This document shows, piece after piece, positions 12,196-22,811 of a stretch of 64,000 bases of DNA (positions are counted from its first letter, which is position 1; every line of letters starts with the position of its first letter). The notes under the pieces were generated by a model. That model saw nothing but the letters and a program-made list of their open reading frames with translations, was not told where the DNA came from and did not search any database. The translations under genes were made by a program, and so were the position numbers. The stretch is from Anastrepha obliqua (taxonomy: Eukaryota; Arthropoda; Insecta; Diptera; Tephritidae). The stretch covers positions 45,234,044-45,298,043 of the forward strand of contig NC_072897.1 of NCBI RefSeq assembly GCF_027943255.1. The letters run 5' to 3'.

Positions 12196-12220
12196 CAACA
12201 GTTCCTCTCGGGCCACGGAT
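12196..12220 (+). mobile_element. R1-type LINE remnant, upstream flank of LINE-A copy 1
   Basis: CAACAGTTCCTCTCGGGCCA encodes the QFLSGHG motif of R1-type ORF2. It ends in GGCCACGGAT (12211-12220), repeated at 17511-17520 on the other side of LINE-A copy 1. The R1 frame resumes there with GHGYFRRYL, so this short piece and 17511-18063 are the two sides of one interrupted R1 LINE. The join to gypsy sequence on its left is unexplained. Confidence 0.65.
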
Positions 12221-12772
12221 GAAATTGAAAATTGAAATTTGAAACGGTCGAGCCAAGGAGCACCAGGATATTTAGTGGCTCCTAAAATACTCAGGCTAAA
12301 AAGCCCATTGTATTTAAAGCTCTGAAAAGGGGGTAGATAGTCAAGGAGGAAGGAGAAAAGTATCAGAGAAAGAGATAGGAAAGAAAAGAGACAGAGATAG
12401 AGATAGTTAGTCCTGTGAGAATTTTCCAGTTTCCTTGGAAAATCTGTAAATATCCTCCAGTTTTAGAGAACGAATATTACTCATTCTCATAACATCGGAA
12501 CCCAAAACTCGTAGCCGTGCTCTAGCAAAGGCAGGACACTCACAGAGAAAGTGCTCAATGCTATCCGCCTCCTCCATGTACGGCAGGCACATTAGGTCCT
12601 CAATGATTCCAATGGTGATCATATGCTGACCCCATGGGTTGTGTCCTGTAATGATGCTGACCATCAACCGAACGTCTTTCCTTCTAAGTTTTAGTAGAAA
12701 GTTTGACAGTTTTCTGTTCGGACTTGTTACAAAACACTTTGCAGTTCTGCAGCGTTCAAGACCGGACCATCG
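12221..12772 (-). pseudogene. LINE-A copy 1: 3' UTR and ORF2 C-terminus
   Basis: Read on the minus strand, the frame 12667-12407 gives a C-terminal finger-like motif (IEHFLCECPAFARARLRVLG) and stops. A CT/GA-rich 3' UTR follows and ends in CAAATTTCAATTTC at 12221. The same tail occurs at 48060-48238 (plus strand) and 57946-58140 (minus strand), which defines the element 3' end. GGCCACGGAT target duplications flank the whole copy (12211-12220 and 17511-17520). Confidence 0.85.
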
Positions 12773-13778
12773 CTATTTATGTAGATTGCCTACATAATCG
12801 CTGATCCAATTCATGATTCCTACGGAACTGATTCCGATTATTGGCTCTGGCCCCTGTGGGGGCACCGCTGATCCACGGTTGGCGAATTCGTCGGCGTTTC
12901 CTTGAACACCGGAGTGTCCTGCAACCCATATAAGTACAAGCCTGCTTTGCCTTGCAACAGAATTAAACTTGTTCTTACATTCTTGAACATTCTTTGAGGT
13001 TTGCTTCGCGTTGTCCAGTTCCCTCAGTGCAGCCTGACTATCACTGAAAACTCCAATCTGTTTTCCGCTCCATCTCCTCTCGATTATCCATTCGGCTACT
13101 TTCAGGATGGCAAAAACTTCTGTTTGGAAAACAGTTGCCATTTGCCCCATAGCAAAGTGATACTTATTACTATCGTTTAAGTACCATCCGGCTCCAGACC
13201 CTATTTCATTCTTGGACACATCGGTAAAGAAAACATCCGTCAAACCTCCCTGCATGCATTCTGGATTGCACCATTGTTCACGCGATGGAAATCTGACATC
13301 AAATTTCCTTCCAAATGAAACTGTGGGTATCAGGTCACCTTTTTGTGCCAAAAACAGAGGACACTGCTCAGATAGCAACTTAAAGATTTCTCTGTGTCCC
13401 GAAGTTCCGTCTTCGAGGCAGAAACCATACTTATAGAGTCTACACATTGCTTTTATTGCTTCCTTTTGTATCTTAAGATCCAGGAGGAGCAAATCAAGCA
13501 TATCATTTAGGGCATCACCAGAGGTTGTACTCATGGCACCCGTGATGCATAAACATACACTTCGTAGCCTGTTTAGTTCACGGATTGTGGACTGCGTCGC
13601 CACCAAACCACAGAAGCGTAAATGATGATTGGTCTGATAAATGCTGTGTATCCTCATAGGACCACAGCAGGTTTCAGACCCCAGGTTTTACCAAAGGCTC
13701 TACGGCATTGCTGAAAAATCCTGAATGCGCGATACCCCTTCAGTGAAACGTGTGCCTCCCAAGTCAGCTTCTTATCCA
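12773..13778 (-). pseudogene. LINE-A copy 1: RT thumb and RNase H
   Basis: The 294-codon minus frame 13657-12773 carries an RNase H domain: DVFFTDVSKNEIGSGAGWYL (catalytic aspartate block), FQTEVFAIL (glutamate), VFSDSQAAL (aspartate) and WVAGHSGVQGNADEFAN (histidine/aspartate). Upstream, 13778-13658 encodes DKKLTWEAHVSLKG, the RT thumb, with a stop in between. An encoded RNase H after RT places LINE-A in the I/LOA/Jockey group. The thumb is split by the RTE insertion and resumes at 17043. Confidence 0.85.
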
Positions 13779-13813
13779 CGATTCTTCTTCTTCTTAATTG
13801 GCGCGATTACCGC
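13779..13813 (-). mobile_element. RTE-type LINE 3' end
   Basis: On the minus strand the element ends GCGCGATTACCGC (complement) then CGCGCCAATTAAGAAGAAGA, a short microsatellite-like tail typical of RTE elements. The nearby GAGCTCGGCCAAA (minus strand, about 13826-13838) plus the GCGCCAATTA terminal motif also form the 3' tail of the SINE family in this window. Confidence 0.8.
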
Positions 13814-15343
13814 TTACGAGATTTTGGCCGAGCTCAACAAAGCGCGCCAGCCGATTCTTTCTCTTGCTAACCGGGGCCAATTGGACACACCAAGTGAAGC
13901 CAAGTCCTTCTCCACCTGATCTTTCCAACGCAGAGGAAGCCTTCCTCTTCCTCTGCTACCACCAGCTGGTACCGCATCGAATACTTTCAAAGCCGGAGCG
14001 TTTGTATCCATTCGGACGGCATGACCCAGCCAACGAAGCCGCTGGATCTTTATTCGCTGCGCTATGTCTATGCCGTCGTAAAGCTCATTCGGCTCATCGT
14101 TCCATCGTCTGCCGATGCCAACGTGCAAAGGTCCAAAAATCTTACGCAGAGTCTTTCTCTCGAACACTCCAAGCGTCGCTTCATCGCATGTTGTCATCGT
14201 CCAAGCTTCTGCGCCATACGTTAAGACGGGCATGAGGAGAGTCTTGTATAGTGTTAGTTTTGTTCGTCGAGAGAGGACTTTACTGCTCAGTTGCCTACTT
14301 AGTCCAAAGTAGCACTTGTTTGCAAGAGAGATTCTACGTTGGATTTCAAGGCTGACATTGTTATCGGTGTTAATGCTGGTTCCTAAATAGACGAAGTCTT
14401 TTACAACCTCGAAATTATAACTGTCTACAGTGACGTGGGTGCCGATACGCGAGTGCGCCGACTGTTTGTTTGAAGACAGGAGGTACTTCGTTTTGTCCTC
14501 GTTCACCACCAAACCCATTCGCTTTGCCTCTTTATCCAGTTTGGAGAAGGCAGAACTAACAGCGCGGTTGTTAAGGCCGATGATGTCAATATCATCGGCA
14601 TACGCCAAAAATTGTACGCTCTTATAAAAAATTGTGCCTGAGCTATTAAGTTCTGCGGCTCGTACGATCCTCTCCAACATCAGGTTAAAGAAGTCACACG
14701 ACAGCGAGTCACCCTGTTTGAAACCTCGTTTGGTATCAAACGGCTCGGAGAGGTCCTTCCCAATTCTGATGGCGCTGCTGGTGCTAAGCAACGTCATCTT
14801 ACATAGCCGTATTAGTTTTGCGGGGATACCAAACTCAGACATAGCGGCATACAGGTAACTCCTTTTCGTACTGTCGAATGCAGCTTTGAAGTCGACGAAA
14901 AGATGGTGTGTGTCGATTCTCCTTTCATGGGTCTTTTCCAAGATTTGGCGTATTGTGAATATTTGGTCGATGGTAGACTTTCCAGGTCTGAAGCCACACT
15001 GATAAGGTCCAATCAGTTGGTTGACGGTGGGCTTCAGTCTTTCACACAATACGCTCGCTGGAACCTTATAGGCGATATTTAGAAGCCTACTCCTGCGGTA
15101 ATTGGCACAGATTGCAGGATCGCCCTTCTTATGGATTGGGCAGAGAACACTTAAATTCCAATCGGCAGGCATGCTTTCATCCGACCATATTCTGCATAGG
15201 AGCTGATGCATGCACCTTACCAGCTCCTCGCCGCCCTGTTTGAATAGCTCAGCCGGCAGTCCGTCGGCGCCCGCGGCTTTATTGTTCTTTAGCTGCGCTA
15301 TCGCTATTCTCACCTCGTCATGATCGGGTAGCGGAACGACCAT
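13814..15343 (-). pseudogene. RTE/BovB-type LINE reverse transcriptase (509-codon open frame)
   Basis: This is an uninterrupted minus-strand frame of about 509 codons. Motifs in order: KNNKAAGADGLPAELFK, NYRRSRLLNIAYKVPASVL, QCGFRPGKSTIDQIF, HHLFVDFKAAFDS, GFKQGDSLSC, FLAYADDIDIIG (catalytic YADD), LVNEDKTKYLL, a VYLGTSIN thumb and a C-terminal RLRWLGHAVRMD / GRPLRW-like block. These are hallmarks of RTE-clade RTs, which have no RNase H. It is broken from its endonuclease by a frameshift or stop near 15400. Confidence 0.88.
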
Positions 15344-15436
15344 TCCATCGTCAACGATTGGGGTATCGGGATCTTCACATTCTCTATGACATGCGCAGCT
15401 GTCACTGTTTAACAGGTTCGAGAAGTGTTCCCTCCA

Positions 15437-16790
15437 TTATTTAAGATTGCTCTGTACGTCAGTCACCAGATCGCCGTCTTTGTTCTTACAGGAAAACGCC
15501 CCGGTCTTGAAACCTTCTGTAAGCCGCCGAACTTTCTGGTAGAACTTTCGGGCGTTGTTCCTATTGGCCAGCATCTCAAGCTCCTCGCACTCACGTATTT
15601 CGGCCTCTCGTTTCTTCTGTCGGATAATACGTCTCTCTTCCTTTTTCAGCTCTCTGTAGCGATCCCACATGGCTCGCGTTGCGCTCGATCGCAGCGTGGC
15701 TCTATAGGCGGCATCCTTTCTTTCTGCGACAGCATGACATTCCTCGTCATACCAATGGTTTTTTCGGGCTCGTTGGAATCCGATTTCTTCTTCGGCGGCG
15801 GTAGGTAGGGAACGAGAAATGTTGCTCCATTGCTCGTGCGTGCCGGTTTGTTGGGCAGTGCTCTGTGAGAGCAGGAGTGAGAGTCGAGTGGCGAATCTTC
15901 TGGCTGTCTGTTGTGATTGCTGCTTTTCAATGTCGAACATTCTTTGCGTAGGTAGATGTACGTTTTTTGCTGCACAGAGGCGGGTGCGCAGTTTGGCTGC
16001 AACAAGGTAATGATCCGAGTCGATGTTGGGTCCTCGGATCGTACAATACACTAGAAGCGTGTCTTCCATCTATCACAACATGATCGATCTGGTTTCGCGT
16101 TTTTCGATCAGGAGACACCCAGGTAGCTTGGTGTATCTTTTTATGCTGGAATCTGGTGCAGCAGACTACCATGTTTCGGGCCCCGGCGAAGTCGATCAGA
16201 ATCTGCCCGTTACCAGATTGATCGTTGTGCAGGCTGAATTTTCCGACTGTGGAACCAAAAATTCCCTCCTTGCCCACCCTGGCGTTGAAGTCGCCAAGCA
16301 CAATTTTTATGTCGTGGCGGGGGCAGCGCTCATAGGAACGTTCCAAGCGCTCATAGAAAGAGTCTTTGGTCGCATCGTCCTTCTCTTTCGTCGGGGCGTG
16401 GGTGCAAATTAGCGATATGTTAAAAAAACGGGCTTTGATGCGGATTATTACGAGACGCTCGTCCACCGGAGTGAACGACAGTACTTGGCGACGAAGTCTC
16501 TCTCCCACAAAAAATCCGACACCGAATTTGCGCTCCTTTACATGGCAGCTGTAATAGACGTCGCAAGGTCCTACGTTTTTCTTACCTTGCCCCGTCCATC
16601 GTATTTCTTGGATGGCAGTGATGTCAGCCTTTACTCTCACGAGGATATCAACCAGCCGGGCAGAGGATTCTTCCCCATTAAGGGACCGGACATTCCAGGT
16701 GCATGCCCTCAAATCATAGTCCTTAGTTCGTTTGCAGGGGTCGTCATCAGTAAAGGCAGTTCTCATCCGAGGCTTTGCAGTTCTTTTCAT
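15437..16790 (-). pseudogene. RTE/BovB-type LINE endonuclease and linker
   Basis: Two minus frames, 16790-15927 and 16069-15437. The first is an APE endonuclease: RACTWNVRSLNG, ADITAIQEIRWTG, VGFFVGERL, LICTHAPT, IVLGDFNARVGKEG and RNQIDHVVIDGRH. The second spans the SDH-type end (GPNIDSDHYLVAAKL, around 16020) and the basic linker before RT. The product resembles the craniofacial-development-protein-2-like family, which derives from RTE/BovB. A frameshift near 15980 separates them. Confidence 0.85.
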
Positions 16791-17042
16791 TGGGGGAGAT
16801 TTTTAAGTGGCGGGTCCCAAACCCAGCGCACAACCAGCTTTCCTGGAATGCTTCGCCTTCTCATGTTAGCTCACTCCCGAACGGGTGTTGGAAGCTACCC
16901 AGAGGATACGTGGGCTAATCCCGGACGTTGTGAGATGCGTGAACCATATGTAGAAGAATCGTCCTAGCCACTCCCAAGTGAATGGGGATCAGTAACTTTC
17001 CCCACTTGCGTGTACTTCTACACATGGAACCATCCTTTTCCT
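16791..17042 (-). mobile_element. RTE-type LINE 5' region
   Basis: This is minus-strand sequence upstream of the endonuclease ATG with no long frame. It ends at about 17042, where LINE-A thumb sequence (KYLGVI) resumes. Joining 13778 to 17043 restores the LINE-A YLGVI..DKKLTW segment, so the RTE copy is about 3.26 kb. A clear TSD was not found. Confidence 0.65.
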
Positions 17043-17510
17043 AGATTACTCCTAGATATTTAACTTCATCGAAAAGACCAAGTGTCACACCTTTCAGTGT
17101 TGGAAGACTGAGTCCATCCAATTTCCGTTTTATCGTAAACAAGAATATTGTTTTTCCCTGGTGGAGTCCTGAACTGTCGAAGCTTGCCTGAGTGGGCACC
17201 GTTCCTCAAAGCAATTGATTAAAGTACCTTCTTATTTCTTAGTAGCATCTTCAATCATTTCCACTGATTTGAGTTTTTCAGGTCTGGTAATCTCTCTGTT
17301 ACAAGCCCACCATATCTGCCCCAGTCCACATTTCGAGGATTCCTGCTGGAAGGTATTGATATTGTATCAATACCCAGTCGGAATTCGATAAGACGATGAT
17401 CAGAAAGAGAGTCGCCTTCCAAAACACGCCATCTGTTGATTTGATTTCCAACTGACCTATTGGTAAGTGTTAAATCAATCACTTCTTGTCTCCTCTTGGT
17501 CACAAAAGTT
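17043..17510 (-). pseudogene. LINE-A copy 1: endonuclease end fused to RT thumb (RT core deleted)
   Basis: On the minus strand, 17510-17255 encodes an endonuclease C-terminus (RRQEVIDLTLTN, LSDHRLIEF). Then 17160-17043 encodes FTIKRKLDGLSLPTLKG and FDEVKYLGVI of the RT thumb. The RT fingers and palm are absent between about 17165 and 17150, so this copy carries an internal deletion. The upstream boundary at 17510 is a direct-repeat flank (GGCCACGGAT), so the copy is also 5'-truncated. Confidence 0.75.
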
Positions 17511-18063
17511 GGCCACGGATATTTCCGGAGATACCTATACCGCATGGGCAAGGTAACCGATTCCATGTGCATATACTGCGAAGCGCTGAGCGATGGCGCT
17601 GAACACACGTTTTTTAGTTGTAACAGATGGCTCGCGGAAAGAAATGCTCTGAAGGAGCAGATTGGCCACATCGCACCGAGCACCATGCAAAATCCTCGAA
17701 CGCGAGGACAGCTGGAACGCGGTAAGGAAATACATCGGGAACGTACTAGGGAAAAAAAGATTGACCTCGACACAGTGCAACAAAGCGAAGCCGCACAGAC
17801 AGAGACACAAGAAGACGAGCCTATAGCAAGAAAGGTGGCTACAAATATGGTGGATCCAGACGTGGGTGAATAGAATTGGTCCTTTCTGGATGCCGTTCTG
17901 GGCCCTGCCAGAAGTAATATAGAAAGCAGTTCCGGGCAGGGTATTTCCCCAGGAAGAGAGGAGGGATCGTTTTAGTGGCCACACCACATGACGCAGTAGA
18001 CGACGGTCGCTGTGAGTGCGAAGGCATTTTGAACCCTACCTCATCTACCCAAAAAAAAAAAAA
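17511..18063 (+). pseudogene. R1-type LINE 3' fragment with poly-A
   Basis: The frame to 17873 begins GHGYFRRYLYRMGKVTDSMC and includes a C-terminal finger (CIYCEALSDGAEHTFFSC), then a charged tail. A non-coding 3' UTR follows and ends in a 13-A run (18051-18063). This is the downstream half of the R1 LINE interrupted by LINE-A copy 1. Its first 10 bases are the TSD copy. Confidence 0.8.
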
Positions 18064-18262
18064 TCATAACAAATTGACCAAAATTTGTATGTCCGATAAA
18101 GAAGTTGGAATGGTAATAAGAAGTATGTGAAATCAGTAGTAGTCCACTTTACCTGAAACAGTATTTAAGTTTTTATTAGTCCTTTATGGACGATTCGTCC
18201 TGGTACTGTCTTTACTTTTGTCCTGTGTTTTTCAGATCCAATAATTTTTTATATTATAGGCG
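18064..18262. other. AT-rich spacer, nothing recognised
   Basis: This AT-rich stretch of about 200 bp lies between the LINE poly-A and the SINE. I see no frame, repeat or motif in it. Confidence 0.5.
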
Positions 18263-18584
18263 GCCGCCGTAGCCGAATGGGTTGGTGCGTGATCACCATT
18301 CGGAATTCACTGAGAGGTCGTTGGTTCGAATCTCGGTGAAAGCAAAATTAATAAAAACATTTTTCTAATAGCGGTCGCCCCTCGGCAGGCAATGGCAAAG
18401 CTCCGAGTGTATTTGTGCCATGAAAAAGCTCCTCATAAAAATATCTGCCGTTCGGAGTCGTCTTGAAACTGTAGGTCCCTCCATTTATGGAACTACACCA
18501 AGACGCACACCACAAATAGGAGGAGGAGCTCGGCCAAACACCTAACAGAAGTGTACGCGCCAATTATTTATTTTTTTTTTTTTT
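18263..18584 (+). mobile_element. tRNA-derived SINE, full-length copy
   Basis: The head GCCGCCGTAGCCGAATGGG holds a pol III A-box (TAGCCGAATGG), and GGTTCGAATCTC (about 18322) is the B-box. The body includes GGCAGGCAATGGCAAAGCTC and GGAGTCG.CTTGAAACTGTAGG segments, and the 3' tail is GAGCTCGGCCAAACACC...CGCGCCAATTA followed by a T-rich run. Related copies or pieces lie at 25553, 27740, 28006, 29411, 39793 and 49489. The tail matches the RTE LINE at 13779-13840, the likely partner. Confidence 0.9.
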
Positions 18585-18745
18585 GTTGAGTTAAGTGGAA
18601 CCGAGTATTTTATTTATTTTCACAAAAATAACATGACTTGATGTGAAATCTGTATTTTCTGATCTAGTTTTGTTATGGTATGAGAGGTCTAATTCTTGTT
18701 TCTTTTTCTGAGTAAGGTGATGTTTTCCCGCCCGATAAAGGTGTC

Positions 18746-19499
18746 TGTCCAAGGGTTAACGCATACGTTCACCTAAAGGTTGAAGGCGACCGCTATGTCT
18801 GCACATTGGAATTTGCCTTTGCATAACGTTATTGCAAATTTACTCATCTCGCTCAATTTTTCCCATTGCTTTTCTCGCTCACTCATGTATTGAAATTAGT
18901 TTTACCTACTTACTAAGCAAACCGATATGCGACAAATATGTAACAACAACTAACTAACATGTAAAGTTCTAAGAACTAAAGAGAGTCTATTGGAATTGTA
19001 TGTACACCAGTGCTGTCCAAAATGAAAAATGTGAGTGTATAAGTGAGAACGAGAGAATGGGAGCAGCCCAGTGAGAAATTTAAACCAAAATAAATAAATA
19101 TTGGATTGGAGTAGAAAATTTTTGTGGGAGGAATCGAAATGCCTTTTGATATTACATCTATAGCTTCCTTTGAACGACTTGTAACATAAAAGGCATTGCA
19201 AGTCGCCAAAGGCATTTTCTTGCATAAAAAAGTTCTCACAGGGCATTGTATTGTATACATTAAGCGTCGCGGACAAACGTGGTGTTTATTCGTTGCTGGT
19301 TTGCTAACGACTGAACGATGGAGAGTAAGAATACGTGTCATCAATTGATGTATGGGATGGACAGCACTGATGTACACATATTGTATAAATTCAGTTATGC
19401 TTGAATAAATACGGCACTTGAAATATTAGAGTAAAGGCGAGCAGTCGCGGCTTCGTTTTTATTGTTAACAGGTGGCAAAAAGGCTTGCCATCTTAAACA
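18746..19499 (+). mobile_element. BEL/Pao 5' LTR (with MITE insertion)
   Basis: It begins TGTCCAAGGGTTAACGC and ends CCATCTTAAACA, preceded by the TSD GTGTC (18741-18745). Without the MITE (362 bp) and its duplicated 8 bp the LTR is 384 bp, the same length as the 3' LTR at 24994-25377. The two differ at two positions that I can see (TCTATTGG/TCTATGGG and AAAAAGGC/AAAAAAGC), about 0.5 percent. AATAAATACGG near 19404 is a plausible poly-A signal. Confidence 0.93.
19008..19369 (-). mobile_element. hAT-type MITE, copy 1 (362 bp), with BED-finger frame
   Basis: Ends are CAGTGCTGTCC and GGACAGCACTG, perfect TIRs matching the hAT CAGTG...CACTG form. The 8 bp TSD is ATGTACAC (19000-19007 and 19370-19377). 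The minus strand from ATG at 19276 encodes NAFGDLQCLLCYKSF and RCNIKRHFDSSHKNF, a C-x2-C-x14-H-x4-H finger as at the N-terminus of hAT transposases of the ZBED/GTF2I-repeat-like group. The rest of the transposase is missing. The BEL 3' LTR lacks the insert, so the MITE arrived after BEL integration. Confidence 0.92.
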
Positions 19500-20129
19500 T
19501 TTGGTGACCCCGACGTGATTAATTTCACGTTATAGTACATCGTCGCATAAAGCATCATTTACCTGTTATTCGAACAGTAAATTAGCATCAGTTATATCGA
19601 ACCGTTTAATTTGTCGTTATTGGAATCGCATTTATTTATCGCTATCAAATCAACATTTTTCGTCATTTTGAAGGCGCAACTGGCACAGTCATATTATTGG
19701 GCGTTCATTGGAAGTCTCGCTTGACCTTCAAATCGTGAGCCAAGCTGTGAAGATCTTGCTGGTGCGTTGTACATGGAAGGCGCAAGCGTCAGTAGCAACA
19801 ATATATTTTTCTTCGGATATCGTACCGGGCTGCGCATTTGCACATTTGGCAGCAGCACAATCATTATAGCTAACATTTCATCGTATTTTCGGAAGCGCAG
19901 GCACCAGGCAGTCGAAGCATATCTCAGGTAACAGTTTTTTTGTTGGTGGATCTATTCGTAAAAGTTTTCTTCACGCTGCGGCGCACAAGCATACGAACGG
20001 TGGACAGCGGAACTTGAAGCCTGCATACAGTAAAATGCCAAAAACACACGAACAGCGTGATACAACATTACCAAGGTACTTAGCTCGCGTTCAATATCAT
20101 GTGCTACATCATCTACGCGCAACTACTCT
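19500..20129 (+). mobile_element. BEL/Pao primer-binding site and leader
   Basis: TGGTGACCCCGACGTG at 19502-19517 lies two bases after the LTR, the normal place for a tRNA primer-binding site. The rest, to the Gag-Pol ATG at 20130, is untranslated leader with no long sense frame. Confidence 0.8.
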
Positions 20130-22811
20130 ATGGCGGACGAACTAGGTGGGCACACATCATCGCGTCCAAATAAATCGAGTTTGCCGGCTTTACAGCTGCC
20201 CCGATTTAACGGAATGGTTACAGAATGGCCGGATTTTTGGGCCATGTTTCATGTTATCGTAGGTCAAGAATCGACACTGACCAACATCGAAAAGTTCCAG
20301 CACTTGAGGTCATGCCTAAGCGGCATCGCATTGGATGTAGTCCGTTCCTTGGAAATAAATGATGCGAATTACGAAAAAGCGGTAAAATTATTAAAGGCAA
20401 GATTTGACATTAAGAGAGTTCAATTTCAGGCACACATCAAAGATATTTTCGGGCTGGATAAAGTGCCCGATGGTTCAGCAGTTTGCATACGGGAGCTCAG
20501 CGACAAGGTCACTAGTCATCTGCGTGCATTACAAACCATCGCCACAAATGAGGAGTTGCTGGATGGTTTACTCACGCATTTAGTCATCAGCAAGGCAGAC
20601 ATTGGTACTCAAGCGAAATGGGAAGAAGAAGCACCAAATCAAAATTTGCCTTCGTGGGATCTTGTTGCCAATTTTTTGGAAAGGAGAGTTCGCATATTGG
20701 AAAGCGTCAATACAATTACTGCAGCCCCCACAAAACAGGTGACAAGTAGAAAAAATAATCGTAGTCAATCGTTTGTTACCACTAGAGCCATCAAAAATTG
20801 TGTATTTTGCAATGCAACTCAACATACAATCTTCACTTGTTCTCAATTTTTAAACCTTTCACCTTCGTTAAGCTTTCAAGAAGTTAAAAAGTATCAACTT
20901 TGCATTAATTGTCTAAAAAAGGGACATGTCGTCAAAAATTGTAAGTCAAGCAGCTGCAAGCATTGCTCAGCTAAGCATAATACACTTCTTCATTTTTCGC
21001 AATCTCCGCAAACAATTTCGCAAGACACAGGTGCACCTCCTAGTGCCAAGACATCCCTTGTCGTAGAGCATCCCGAGCAGACCTTTCACCCATCTCCTAA
21101 AGGTGTAGTAATGCTAGCCACTGCCATTGTGATGCTAAAAAGTCGTCAAGGTACTTTCATACCGTGCAGAGCCCTACTTGATTCCGCTTCTCAACTTCAT
21201 TGCATAACAGCAAATATGGCTAATCAGTTGCAAATTAAGAAGTCAAAGGCTACTACGCATATTTCGGGAATCGGTCAATCAGACATAACCTCGAGCGAGT
21301 ATGCAACTACGCTATTACAATCGGTAGATCGTACATATTCAACACCTATTTCGGCCGTTGTTGTGCCAACAATAACCACATATCAACCTGAAGCAAACAT
21401 CTCGAACGTCGAATGGAAGATTCCATCCAATATCTCGTTAGCGGATCCATCCTTTTTCAAATCCCAGAAAATTGATCTTTTAATCGGAGCTAGTCTGTTT
21501 TTTGAGCTGCTATGCGTAGGACAAATTCGCATAAGCAAAGGCCTACCGGTACTGCAAAAAACAAGGTTAGGTTGGGTCGTGTCAGGAAATTTCGATTGCT
21601 CCTCAACTAAATTTGTACACTCCGTTGCTATTAGGGAATGCACATCTGATCGAATGGATTGCGACCTTAATGAGTTAGTCAAAAAATCTTGGGAGGTAGA
21701 GGGACACACTATGGAAAATGTGAAGCGTTCTAAGGAAGATTTGGCCTGTGAAGAACACTTTATCAACAATTATTGTCGATTAACTTCAGGAGAATACTTA
21801 GTTAGCTTGCCTTTTAAATCAAGTATTTCGCAATTAGGCGATTCTTATTCGCAAGCAGTACGTCGTTTTCAAAATCTCGAGAAAAGATTCACACACAACT
21901 CCGAGTTAAAGGAACAATATTCTAAGTTCATAACTGAATATGCTCAACTTAAACATATGTCACCGGTAGGAGTCATTCCCAGGGGTGTTCACACAAACTT
22001 CCTACCTCATCACTGCGTGATAAAGGCAGACAGCACCACCACTAAATTGCGCGTAGTATTTGATGCGTCCGCTCCCACCAGTTCTGGATTTTCGTTGAAC
22101 GACCTGTTGATGTCAGGTCCAGCAATACAATCCAGATTAATTGACACGTTGTTAAGATTTCGATCGCACAAATTCGCTTTGACAGCCGACATTTGCAAAA
22201 TGTATCGGGCCGTCAAGATATCCAAATCTGATAGTTTTTTGCAGTGCATATTATGGCGCGATAAACCCAACCAGGAGTTCAAGATATATAAGCTAGATAC
22301 AGTCACTTATGGTACCAAGCCCGCTGCATTTCTGGCCATTCGGGCAATGCAGCAGCTCGCAATTGAGGAAGCAAGGAACTATCCCCTTGGTTCAGAAATC
22401 GTCTTGCGCGACTTCTATGTCGATGATTTAATATCAGGCGGAGCGTCTGAGAAACAAGTATTGCAAATAATGACACAGACGGAGCAGCTTTTAAAAAAGG
22501 GTAACTTCATACTAAGAAAATGGTGCTCAAACAGTGTAAACATTTTGCGAAAAATTGACCCAGCACATCGTGAGAAATTTTTAAAGTTCGGGGATGGCAT
22601 TGATATCACTAAAGCCTTAGGGCTGGCATGGGACCCTAAACGCGATCATTTTCTTTTCCTCTGGGATCCACTTCCTGAACCGGCACGAGCAACGAAACGA
22701 AACGTCTTATCAGTAATTGCTAGATTTTACGATCCACTTGGCCTCATTGGTCCCGTTGTGCTAAAGGCTAAGGTAATATATTTTTACAAAGTTTGTGGAA
22801 AGAGAAGCTAG
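20130..22811 (+). CDS. BEL/Pao Gag-Pol, first part: Gag, protease, RT (893 codons)
   Basis: This is a continuous frame. Residues 1-220 form a BEL-type Gag (LPALQLPRFNGMVTEWPDFW). Residues about 230-290 carry three Cys/His knuckles (CVFCNATQHTIFTC, CINCLKKGHVVKNC, CKHCSAKHNTLLH). The protease motif ALLDSAS follows near residue 350, with DSA rather than DTG as is usual in this superfamily. RT has VVFDASAPT, LTADICKMYRAV and DFYVDDLISG (22409-22438, catalytic YVDD). The frame ends early at 22811: two extra bases in ATATATTTTTAC (about 22775) shift it out of the RNase H/integrase frame, which continues from 22793. Apart from that, the polyprotein is open. Confidence 0.92.
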   Translation: MADELGGHTSSRPNKSSLPALQLPRFNGMVTEWPDFWAMFHVIVGQESTLTNIEKFQHLRSCLSGIALDVVRSLEINDANYEKAVKLLKARFDIKRVQFQAHIKDIFGLDKVPDGSAVCIRELSDKVTSHLRALQTIATNEELLDGLLTHLVISKADIGTQAKWEEEAPNQNLPSWDLVANFLERRVRILESVNTITAAPTKQVTSRKNNRSQSFVTTRAIKNCVFCNATQHTIFTCSQFLNLSPSLSFQEVKKYQLCINCLKKGHVVKNCKSSSCKHCSAKHNTLLHFSQSPQTISQDTGAPPSAKTSLVVEHPEQTFHPSPKGVVMLATAIVMLKSRQGTFIPCRALLDSASQLHCITANMANQLQIKKSKATTHISGIGQSDITSSEYATTLLQSVDRTYSTPISAVVVPTITTYQPEANISNVEWKIPSNISLADPSFFKSQKIDLLIGASLFFELLCVGQIRISKGLPVLQKTRLGWVVSGNFDCSSTKFVHSVAIRECTSDRMDCDLNELVKKSWEVEGHTMENVKRSKEDLACEEHFINNYCRLTSGEYLVSLPFKSSISQLGDSYSQAVRRFQNLEKRFTHNSELKEQYSKFITEYAQLKHMSPVGVIPRGVHTNFLPHHCVIKADSTTTKLRVVFDASAPTSSGFSLNDLLMSGPAIQSRLIDTLLRFRSHKFALTADICKMYRAVKISKSDSFLQCILWRDKPNQEFKIYKLDTVTYGTKPAAFLAIRAMQQLAIEEARNYPLGSEIVLRDFYVDDLISGGASEKQVLQIMTQTEQLLKKGNFILRKWCSNSVNILRKIDPAHREKFLKFGDGIDITKALGLAWDPKRDHFLFLWDPLPEPARATKRNVLSVIARFYDPLGLIGPVVLKAKVIYFYKVCGKRS

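Noticed and set aside
14021..14858. Plus-strand frames across the RTE RT region
   Set aside because: They are antisense shadows of the 509-codon RT frame.
15646..16005. Extra frames overlapping the RTE endonuclease and linker
   Set aside because: They are out-of-frame shadows of the minus-strand ORF2.
18245..18262. Splice acceptor or exon near TTTTCAG at about 18234
   Set aside because: There is no coding frame downstream; a SINE starts directly.
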